From contig JAVHZZ010000009.1 in NCBI GenBank assembly GCA_036250195.1, forward strand, positions 46,436,324 through 46,500,323: a stretch of DNA of 64,000 bases, written 5' to 3'. The notes beneath the pieces are model-generated. The model was given only the letters and a program-made list of their open reading frames with translations. It had not been told where the DNA came from and made no database searches. The first letter of the stretch is position 1, and every line of letters starts with the position of its first letter. Below, in pieces: positions 56,201 through 63,300 of this stretch. Source of the DNA: Mixophyes australis. Its lineage: Eukaryota; Chordata; Amphibia; Anura; Limnodynastidae. A program made the position numbers and the translations under genes.

Positions 56201-58892
56201 TGTAAGTCATTGTTTCCAAGAGAAAGGGAGACAGGAGTGTAAAAAAGCGTTGTTTTTGGACGGCAATGAAGAAATGACTATGTTTTGCGATTTCTCCTGC
56301 TCAGAAAGACTTAGAAAGTTGATAATTGTGGGCAATGTTAGAAATGTCATGAGAAACAAGAATTATGTAAAAGGATTGATGTAAGTCATTGTTTCCAAGA
56401 GAAAGGGAGACAGGAGTGTAAAAAAGCGTTGTTTTTGGACGGCAATGAAGAACTGACTATGTTTTGCGATTTCTCCTGCTCAGAAAGACTTAGAAAGTTG
56501 ATAATTGTGGGCAATGTTAGAAATGTCATGAGAAACAAGAATTATGTAAAAGGATTGATGTAAGTCATTGTTTCCAAGAGAAAGGGAGACAGGAGTGTAA
56601 AAAAGCGTTGTTTTTGGACGGCAATGAAGAAATGACTATGTTTTGCGATTTATCTTGCTCAGAAAGACTTAGAAAGTTGATAATTGTGGGCAATGTTAGA
56701 AATGTTATGAGAAACAAGAATTATGTAAAAGGATTGATGTAAGTCATTGTTTCCAAGAGAAAGGGAGACAGGAGTGTAAAAAAGCGTTGTTTTTGGACGG
56801 CAATGAAGAAATGACTATGTTTTGCGATTTCTCCTGCTCAGAAAGACTTAGAAAGTTGATAATTGTGGGCAATGTTAGAAATGTCATGAGAAACAAGAAT
56901 TATGTAAAAGGATTGATGTAAGTCATTGTTTCCAAGAGAAAGGGAGACAGGAGTGTAAAAAAGCGTTGTTTTTGGACGGCAATGAAGAACTGACTATGTT
57001 TTGCGATTTCTCCTGCTCAGAAAGACTTAGAAAGTTGATAATTGTGGGCAATGTTAGAAATGTCATGAGAAACAAGAATTATGTAAAAGGATTGATGTAA
57101 GTCATTGTTTCCAAGAGAAAGGGAGACAGGAGTGTAAAAAAGCGTTGTTTTTGGACGGCAATGAAGAAATGACTATGTTTTGCGATTTATCTTGCTCAGA
57201 AAGACTTAGAAAGTTAATAATTGTTGGCAATGTTAGAAATGTTATGAGAAACAAGAATTATGTAAAAGGATTGATGTAAGTCATTGTTTCCAAGAGAAAG
57301 GGAGACAGGAGTGTAAAAAAGCGTTGTTTTTGGACGGCAATGAAGAAATGACTATGTTTTGCGATTTAACTTGCTCAGAAAGACTTAGAAAGTTGATAAT
57401 TGTGGGCAATGTTAGAAATGTTATGAGAAACAAGAATTATGTAAAAGGATTGATGCAAGTCATTGTTTCCAAGAGAAAGGGAGACAGGAGTGTAAAAAAG
57501 CGTTGTGTTTGGACGGCAATGAAGAAATGACTATGTTTTGCGATTTCTCTTGCTCAGAAAGACTTAGAAAGTTGATAATTGTGGGCAATGTTAGAAATGT
57601 CATGAGAAACAAGAATTATGTAAAAGGATTGATGTAAGTCATTGTTTCCAAGCGAAAGGGAGACAGGAGTGTAAAAAAGCGTTGTTTTTGGACGGCAATG
57701 AAGAAATGACTATGTTTTGCGATTTCTCTTGCTCAGAAAGACTTAGAAAGTTGATAATTGTGGGCAATGTTAGAAATGTTATGAGAAACAAGAATTATGT
57801 AAAAGGATTGATGTAATTCATTGTTTCCAAGAGAAAAGGAGACAGGAGTGTAAAAAAAGCGTTGTTTTTGGACGGCAATGAAGAAATGACTATGTTTTGC
57901 GATTTCTCCTGCTCAGAAAGACTTAGAAAGTTGATAATTGTGGGCAATGTTAGAAATGTCATGAGAAACAAGAATTATGTAAAAGGATTGATGTAAGTCA
58001 TTGTTTCCAAGAGAAAGGGAGACAGGAGTGTAAAAAAGCGTTGTTTTTGGACGGCAATGAAGAAATGACTATGTTTTGCGATTTCTCTTGCTCAGAAAGA
58101 CTTAGAAAGTTGATAAATGTGGGCAATGTTAGAAATGTCATGAGAAACAAGAATTATGTAAAAGGATTGATGTAAGTCATTGTTTCCAAGCGAAAGGGAG
58201 ACAGGAGTGTAAAAAAGCGTTGTTTTTGGACGGCAATGAAGAAATGACTATGTTTTGCGATTTCTCCTGCTCAGAAAGACTTAGAAAGTTGATAATTGTG
58301 GGCATTGTTAGAAATGTCATGAGAAACAAGAATTATGTAAAAGGATTGATGTAAGTCATTGTTTCCAAGCGAAAGGGAGACAGGAGTGTAAAAAAGCGTT
58401 GTTTTTGGACGGCAATGAAGAAATGACTATGTTTTGCGATTTCTCTTGCTCAGAAAGACTTAGAAAGTTGATAATTGTGGGCATTGTTAGAAATGTCATG
58501 AGAAACAAGAATTATGTAAAAGGATTGATGTAAGTCATTGTTTCCAAGAGAAAGGGAGACAGGAGTGTAAAAAAGCGTTGTTTTTGGACGTCAATGAAGA
58601 AATGACTATGTTTTGCGATTTCTCTTGCTCAGAAAGACTTAGAAAGTTGATAATTGTGGGCAATGTTAGAAATGTCATGAGAAACAAGAATTATGTAAAA
58701 GGATTGATGTAAGTCATTGTTTCCAAGAGAAAGGGAGACAGGAGTGTAAAAAAGCGTTGTTTTTGGACGGCAATGAAGAAATGACTATGTTTTGCGATTT
58801 CTCCTGCTCAGAAAGACTTAGAAAGTTGATAATTGTGGGCAATGTTAGAAATGTCATGAGAAACAAGAATTATGTAAAAGGATTGATGTAAG
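38280..58892 (+). repeat. Right-hand satellite subfamily domain
   Basis: From about 38,280 most monomers end in aaaaggattgatg and many carry ccaagcgaaag, where the left part has aaaagaattgatg and ccaagagaaag. Left-type monomers return in a patch at about 40,680-41,560 and at 47,040-47,450. From 52,945 to the array edge no long higher-order repeat holds. Only 9- and 11-monomer spacings are seen, for example the ttcattg...gaaaaggagac monomer near 54,236, 55,847 and 57,816. Confidence 0.8.
41131..52944 (+). repeat. 33-monomer higher-order repeat, two copies (period 5,907 bp)
   Basis: 5,907 is exactly 33 x 179. Variants unique to this unit recur at that offset: gtaatgag (41131 and 47038), gaaaaaggag (near 42446 and 48353), gttggttttg (43361 and 49268) and tgcttagaaag (46811 and 52718). 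The junction falls inside a monomer. The sequence before 41,131 and the sequence before 47,038 belong to different monomer types, with the switch at 41,090-41,131. Each copy contains an internal 15-monomer (2,685 bp) spacing. Confidence 0.92.
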
Positions 58893-58894
58893 TC

Positions 58895-58917
58895 ATTTGT
58901 GCTTTGGAAACACAAAT
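58895..58917. other. Inverted repeat on the satellite/retrovirus junction
   Basis: atttgtg (58895-58901) and cacaaat (58911-58917) are perfect complements around a 9-base loop that itself reads ttt-gg-aaa. The satellite consensus ends at 58897, so the left arm straddles the boundary. Confidence 0.75.
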
Positions 58918-58966
58918 CGAGGTTCGACAATCGTTATTGGTTAGCGACAATACGTACATAACAATT

Positions 58967-58984
58967 TGGGAGCTCGTGAGCTTT
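58967..58984 (+). promoter_or_regulatory. Primer binding site candidate A (tRNA-Pro-like)
   Basis: The site begins tgggagctcgt. It agrees with the tRNA-Pro primer site (tggggg ctcgt ccgggat) at 10 of the first 11 positions, and at 12 of 18 overall. An LTR-like aca end lies three bases upstream, close to the usual spacing. The T-stem half does not match, so the site is decayed or wrong. Confidence 0.4.
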
Positions 58985-59491
58985 GGAGGTTTCGTTGCCG
59001 ACGATACGCAAGACCAACGGATTTCGGTTCCTCAACAAAGGGTGGAGACGCGTCATAAACGGGTAAGAACGCATTGTGTTCAAAACCTGAATTTTACTCT
59101 GTGTTGCGAAACCGAATGTCCGTTTTGCATTATCTAGGGCACGCTAACTAGAACCTAGGGACAAAAGAGAAAACTGTTTCTTTTTACTGTCATTGTGCGT
59201 TTTAGCTGTATTGCATCGCTTAGCGTATGTGTATTTCCTGCTGTGCGTATGCGAACTTCCGGTAGATTTGCCACGTGGTTAAACAATCGTCTTGATAGTT
59301 ATTATATGTGCATAATATAATTACTTGTGAAAAACTCTGGGACATTATTACTATTGTTGGGAATTCTTTTATTTTCTGCGCAGAAAAGGTGTATGTCGTG
59401 TGATTTGTTGACTTTAAATACACTAAGGTTTTATCTATTGCAAAATAGAGTGTCAGTTGCTGTTTGACGAGGCAGGTGCCCAACTGGTGTA

Positions 59492-59514
59492 CGGTATACA
59501 AGGCAGGTATACCG
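59492..59514 (+). other. Perfect 8-bp hairpin in the leader
   Basis: cggtatac (59492-59499) pairs with gtataccg (59507-59514) around the loop aaggcag. The arm contains the self-complementary hexamer gtatac, and ggcaggt also occurs 31 bp upstream as a direct repeat. It may be a structured element of the viral RNA leader. Confidence 0.7.
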
Positions 59515-59543
59515 GGGGCGGAAACTGAATAAGTTTTTGCGAC

Positions 59544-59621
59544 GTGCACCCAAGGGTAATCGCATCGCTTACGGATTAGCTTTAAGCATTGCGATTGCAC
59601 CGCACGGCAAGGAAAGCCGTG
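59544..59621 (+). other. Nested stems followed by a 6-bp hairpin in the leader
   Basis: gtgc + aatcgc (59544-59547, 59558-59563) can pair with gcgatt + gcac (59591-59596, 59597-59600). Between the two left segments sits the self-complementary accc-aa-gggt, giving a possible branched fold. Directly after it, cacggc (59603-59608) and gccgtg (59616-59621) form a perfect hairpin with loop aaggaaa. Confidence 0.55.
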
Positions 59622-59663
59622 ATTGTGACTTGGGAGTAACGGGGAGGAATAACGTTGGTAAGG

Positions 59664-59693
59664 CTGGTAATTGACTTTACCGGATGCTACCAG
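59664..59693 (+). other. 6-bp stem before the aataaa motif
   Basis: ctggta (59664-59669) is complementary to taccag (59688-59693), five bases before aataaa at 59698. A weaker ggtaa/ttacc pair (59657-59661, 59677-59681) overlaps it and would compete. If this is LTR sequence, the stem sits where retroviral R regions carry a poly(A)-associated hairpin. Confidence 0.45.
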
Positions 59694-59719
59694 TTGTAAT
59701 AAACTCAACAGATTTTTGT

Positions 59720-59737
59720 TGGAGAGTCAGGGGTGAT
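59720..59737 (+). promoter_or_regulatory. Primer binding site candidate B (tRNA not identified)
   Basis: The 18-mer tggagagtcaggggtgat has the general form of a primer site: tgg at the start, and g followed by at at the end where tRNA T-stem and T-loop would pair. It matches no common tRNA well. Its gtcagg core recalls tRNA-Leu but is offset by two bases. It lies 9 bases after the putative LTR end, more than usual. Confidence 0.22.
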
Positions 59738-59756
59738 CAGGAAGCTGATAACCCTT
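59729..59756 (+). other. Extended hairpin with GAAG loop
   Basis: atcag (59736-59740) pairs with ctgat (59745-59749) around gaag. Beyond one g/a mismatch, gggt (59731-59734) pairs with accc (59751-59754), and a further G-U and A-T pair extend the base. It overlaps the 3' half of primer site candidate B, which would hide that site if folded. Confidence 0.6.
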
Positions 59757-59788
59757 TAGTCCACATTGATATTTCTGTATTAGGGGTC

Positions 59789-59842
59789 CTTGTTAAATAC
59801 AAGAGGAAGCGAGTGGACGCAGCTTGTAGCAAATACGTCCAC
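59789..59842 (+). other. Two further leader hairpins
   Basis: cttgt (59789-59793) pairs with acaag (59799-59803) around taaat. gtggacg (59813-59819) pairs with cgtccac (59836-59842) around a 16-base loop that holds a small gct/agc stem. Together with the upstream stems they lie where a packaging region would be, between primer site and gag; that role is inference. Confidence 0.55.
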
Positions 59843-59960
59843 AGGCCGGTAAAATATCTCTAGCGGTAGTGTTGAAAATTAGTGGCTGAATATTGTGTTA
59901 TTTCTGGAAGTCTATTTTGTGGCAGGATATTGTGATATTTCTGGGACCCTATTGTTCAAT

Positions 59961-61577
59961 ATGGGTGCTAAGCAAACGCTAGAGAAGGCCAAGGTACTGC
60001 CTAAGGAAGGTCCTACTGGTTCAGCGAGATTTCTCATGTGTAAGAAATATGGTGCATACGCAACTGCGTATTGCAAAACGTGGGTCAAGATGACCAAAGG
60101 TTGTGATAGGCCTTTCCCAACAATAGGGAGTTTTAATGCAGAGGTACTAAATACTGTAAAAGATAAAGTATGGTTGATTACCTCAACGAAAGTGAGGAAT
60201 AAACATAATGATTGTTTAAAATTGTGGCCAATGGAAGGTAACACGTGGCAGAGCAGCGAATGCAAAGCGCAAGTAGGCGTGGCTAAAAGCGCGCGCAAGG
60301 GGGATGTAACCGTTGAGAAGCGTGGCGAACTCAGCGAAAGCGCGCCCCCGCCACCTTATGTGGCGGGAGGGGTAAGTACAGCCGTTGTTAAAACTGAAAA
60401 TAGAAAAATTGCTAAATTGTATCCTGTTTTAAGCCAGTTTAAATCAAGTGTATCTGAAAATGAAGATCAACCCACTGTGATTTGGGCCATTGCCCATGCT
60501 GTTAGTGTACTAGAGGCTCAGCGCAAGTATGAGAAAATGGCTGAGATAGGTGAGAGTAGCGGGATCACTAGGAGTGATAGCGTTCTAAATCTAGAACCAG
60601 CAAATCCTGTAGTGTCCCCTGAAGTCAGTGTACCAGAGGGTGCGTACCCAGTCCGCACAATATCAGTTCCCAATGGGAAACCGGATAAGGATGGTGTAGT
60701 TCCTTTAAGAAATGTTACAATGCATTGTCCCTGGACTAGATCAGAATTACTTTCCATTATGACTAAATTCCCAGATCCTAGAAAGGAGTTAGCTAAATGT
60801 CAGAAATTTGTTAAAGACTTAGGAAATGCCCACGAACCAACCAATAACGATTGGCGTGTAGTGTTGAGGGCGTGTCTTCCTCCCAATACTAACATACAAA
60901 TTTTTTTTGAAGATTGTTTGTTGGAGGAAGATGACACCTTGAGTGATGAGATTAACCAAAAGAATATAGAAAGAATTGTCAAACACTTAGCCATATATTT
61001 TCCAGTAGTGGTAAATTGGAGTAAGATTTTCACCATAAAACAAAAAGACAGTGAAACTGCAGCGGATTATTTTGGTAGAGCTCTTGCATCAATGACATAG
61101 TTTACGGGGGTATCAGATATAAGGGAGAACCCACATCATAGGGAAGTAGCGGTAACAGTACTGATGGATGGTTTAAAGGAAAATCTAAAAACAAGAGTAC
61201 AAACCTCAACCCCTGGTTGGAGAGGCAGGACGGTAGATTCTCTTAGAGAAGTTGATGTGGAACATGACAAAAATATCTTTAGGAAAAGGGAAGAAAAGAG
61301 TGACAAGTTGATGACGGTGAGTATACAGGCATTAGGGGGAATGCATACACGACCACCAGCATATAACCCACATAACGGGAAATGCAGAATGTTCAGATGT
61401 TACAATTGCAAAGAAGAAGGACATATGAGATAAGATTGTACAAAGGGAAGGTATAATCCTAATGAAGGGTCACATAGATATCCTCGAAGGAGGGATTCAC
61501 ATAGACTAGAAGACTCACATTTACCCGCGCTTATTACAGCAGCAAATGCTGCGCGGGAAATCAATAGTCAGCGCTAG
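59961..61577 (+). pseudogene. gag: Retroviral gag (matrix, capsid, nucleocapsid), two premature stops
   Basis: Gag is the structural polyprotein that assembles the virion at the membrane. The ATG at 59961 is chosen because the protein then starts Met-Gly-Ala, with Gly2 available for myristoylation. The span is 538 codons. Domains in order: matrix-like N-terminus; a proline stretch with the PPPPY late-domain motif (60345-60359, about codons 129-133); a capsid region beginning near YPVRTISVPNG (about 60645) and running to the TAG; and one zinc knuckle C-X2-C-X4-H-X4-C at 61398-61439. Two stops break it: TAG at 61098-61100 in the C-terminal capsid region, and TAA at 61431-61433 inside the knuckle. 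The frame continues in register past both, so these are point changes, not frameshifts. The natural terminator is TAG at 61575. The same frame is open upstream to 59883 without an ATG. Confidence 0.9.
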
Positions 61578-61640
61578 GGGTCAGGTCATACCTGTAGTCT
61601 ACAGCCAGTGAGGTTAACTGAGAGTCAGAGTGAAGAACCA
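61575..61640 (+). promoter_or_regulatory. Probable gag-pro stop-codon readthrough site
   Basis: The gag frame ends in TAG and the codons right after it (ggg tca ggt) lead on in the same frame to protease, without frameshift or overlap. Gammaretroviruses make Gag-Pol by UAG suppression with a G after the stop and a downstream pseudoknot. Here the UAG-G context is present. Possible pairing partners are weak: ctgtag/ctacag (61592-61597, 61601-61606) form a tight stem. I did not find a clear pseudoknot. Confidence 0.6.
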
Positions 61641-61950
61641 AAAATGATAGTTGACATAGCTGGTAGGAAACAAACTTTTCTTGTAGATACAGGGGCGGCC
61701 CGATCTGTGATAACCTCTCCTTTCAATCTACAGGTGACCAGTAAAGCTATTCCAGCTATGGGGGTAACGGGAAAAGTGTTGCATTATCCTCTAACTAAAC
61801 CCGCTGAAGTTACTATCGGGCCTCTGCATACTAAGCATTCGTTTCTCTTAGCTGCAAGGCTCCCACTAACTTGCTAGGGAGAGACTTGTTATGTAAAATG
61901 GGATGTGTCATATACTGTACTTCTGATGGTGTGTTCTTAGATATACCGAA
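61578..61950 (+). pseudogene. pro: Retroviral aspartic protease, frameshifted near its end
   Basis: This homodimeric aspartic protease cuts Gag and Gag-Pol during maturation. The catalytic motif is seen as FLVDTGAARSVI, with the Asp codon at 61686-61688. The flap region follows, and the family's C-terminal LLGRDLL helix is at 61868-61888. That helix is in a different frame from the active site. The upstream frame runs into a TAG at 61875, and the downstream frame is displaced as expected for loss of one base at about 61,850-61,865. Both catalytic and C-terminal parts are otherwise well kept. There is no independent start; expression would depend on readthrough from gag. Confidence 0.85.
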
Positions 61951-63300
61951 GAAGGTCGCACATGAGGTACAGGATATATTGGACACCCCTCAAAGGTTAA
62001 TGTTACACTCTCCTTTTATAGAACAAAGTCCATCTCAAGTAAAGGGGATGTTGCTGGAAATACCAGGTTCCCTATGGACCAGAGATGGACAGGACACTGG
62101 ACTGATGGCAAACGTAGCCCCTGTCATGGTCAATCTAAAAAGTGATAGGATAGCTCCAAAAATCCCACAGTATCCATTAAAACCGGAGGTGGAACTAGGG
62201 GTATATCCTGTTATTGAGAGGCTGTTACAACAAGGGATTTTAATTCGTACAGCCAGTACAGCAAATACTCCCATTTCCCTGTGAAGAAGAATGGGGGGAG
62301 GGGCTATAGATTAGTCCAGGACTTAAGGGGAATTAACAAAGTTGTTGAGAGCCAATTCCCCGTAGTGCCGAATCCAGCTGTCATCCTCATGCAGATTCCA
62401 CCGTCTGCCAGTCATTTTACTGTCATTTATCTATGTTCTGCTTTCTTCTCAGTCCCTCTTCACCCTGACTGCCAATACCTTTTTGCATTCTCCTACAGGG
62501 GAGTGCAATACACATGGACCAGACTACCCCAGGGGTTAATTGACAGCCCCAGTATTTTCTCCCAAGCCTTACATGACTGTTTGCAATCCTTTCAACCCCA
62601 CAATGGGTCTGTTCTAATTCAATATGTGGACGATTTGTTGTTGTGCTCTGATTCTTTTATGTCATGTTTACATGATACTAAATTGTTGTTGCTTCATCTT
62701 TCACAAACAGGGCACAAGGTGGCAAAGGATAAATTACAGCCATGTCAGACTAAGGTCAAATACTTAGGACACTGCCTCACTAAGGGGCTAAGACACCTGA
62801 CAACTGACAGAATTGAGGCCATACAACACATGACTCTGCCGCAGAGCCAGAAGCAGATTCGTACTTTCTTGGGGATGTGTGGATACTGTAGATCCTGGAT
62901 CCCAGGTTTTTCTATTCTGGCATTACCATTGCAGGAGCTAGTCTCTTCCTCAAAACCAGAACGTGTTGTACACACAGAAGAGTCAGAGCAAGCGTTCTTT
63001 AATCTTAAAGATAGTCTGACTAGAGCACCTGCATTGGGAATACCTGATTATGAAAAGCCTTTTGAGCTATTTTGTACAGAAGCTGATGGTTGTGCAGCAG
63101 GCGTCCTCGCACAGAAACATGGTGACGTTAGCAGACCGGTAGCATACTACAGTGCACAATTAGACAATGTGGCAAGATCACTCCCAACATGTCTCAGAAG
63201 TGTAGCAGCAACGGCTCTTCTGGTGAGTAAGAGCGAGGACGTAGTATTAGGACATAATTCAACTATCTATACACCCCATGCTGTATCAGCTCTGCTAAAT
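61951..63300 (+). pseudogene. pol: Retroviral reverse transcriptase and connection domain, catalytic residue lost
   Basis: This is the RNA/DNA-dependent polymerase that copies the viral genome. The N-terminal fingers lie in one frame (to about 62,277), including the stretch QYPLKPEVELGVYPVIERLL. The rest continues from 62281 in another frame after a second one-base loss at about 62,270-62,278. Visible motifs are the VQDLRGINK region (about 62,317-62,343), LPQG (62524-62535) and YVDD with both catalytic Asp (62623-62634). Motif A should carry the first metal-binding Asp, but the codon at 62428-62430 is TAT (Tyr) in VIYLCSAFFSVPL. The thumb (YLGHCL, QIRTFLGMCGYCRSWIPGF) and connection (FELFCTEADGCAAGVLAQ) follow. 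TGA at 63301 interrupts the end of the connection. The RT belongs to the gamma/epsilon type. Confidence 0.92.

Larger units (their letters stand above)
1..58897 (+). repeat. 179-bp satellite array, about 329 tandem monomers
   Basis: Every monomer is head-to-tail in one orientation. Taking the phase from position 1, each begins tcattgtttccaagagaaag and ends ttgatgtaag. The first 58,892 bases equal 329 monomers plus 1 bp. The next monomer starts at 58893 and breaks after five bases. Recurrent variable sites define monomer types: ggacggcaatg or ggacgccaatg; tatgtttt, tatttttt or tttgtttt; tttctcctgctcag, tttatcttgttcag, tttctcttgctcag or tttcttctgctcag; and cagaaagact, cagaaggatt or cagaaaaact. 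The consensus holds 45 G, 18 C and three CpG sites. The array is cut by the left window edge, so its true length is unknown. No CENP-B box (TTCG....A..CGGG) is present. A centromeric or heterochromatic role is plausible from monomer size and HOR structure but is inference. No gene lies in this stretch. Confidence 0.98.
58898..59960 (+). other. LTR remnant and/or long 5' leader of the retrovirus
   Basis: This non-coding stretch separates the satellite from gag. Two readings are possible. (1) LTR sequence ends with aca at 58963, followed three bases later by a tRNA-Pro-like primer site at 58967; the remaining 1 kb is then a long leader and most of the LTR is missing. (2) 58898-59710 is a whole LTR of 813 bp, bounded by TGT and ACA, with the primer site at 59720. 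Possible LTR signals are a tttaaata box near 59413 and aataaa at 59698-59703. That aataaa lies only 7 bp before the supposed LTR end, which speaks against reading 2. No convincing splice donor was found. Short open frames here (for example 58904-59137 and its antisense neighbours) resemble nothing known and are probably chance. Confidence 0.6.

Noticed and set aside
44..58892. Recurring open frames of 63-104 codons on both strands inside the satellite, e.g. 44-358, 6184-6420, 42825-43031
   Set aside because: 179 is not a multiple of three, so each frame shifts at every monomer. The longer frames arise only where a monomer has a 1-bp indel or a lost stop. They repeat because the DNA repeats; no domain or codon signal.
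1..58897. CRISPR-like array
   Set aside because: The units are 179 bp, almost identical throughout, with no short repeat/unique spacer alternation and no cas genes.
58919..58932. Pol III B-box-like gaggttcgacaatc, possible tRNA or tRNA-derived SINE fragment
   Set aside because: Only the ggttcga core matches; the final CC is missing, and no A box or cloverleaf is found around it.
58930..58950. Resemblance of cgttattggttagcgacaat to monomer segment cgttgtttttggacggcaat
   Set aside because: About 13 of 20 positions agree without supporting flanks. This is too weak to argue that the leader holds a diverged monomer.
58904..59137. 77-codon open frame after the satellite as a leader gene
   Set aside because: Some epsilonretroviruses have genes before gag, but this frame overlaps primer-site candidate A and has no recognisable feature.
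59220..60298. Antisense open frames at 59220-59708 and 59912-60298
   Set aside because: They lie opposite the leader and gag, show no recognisable domain, and are explained as shadows of the + strand element.
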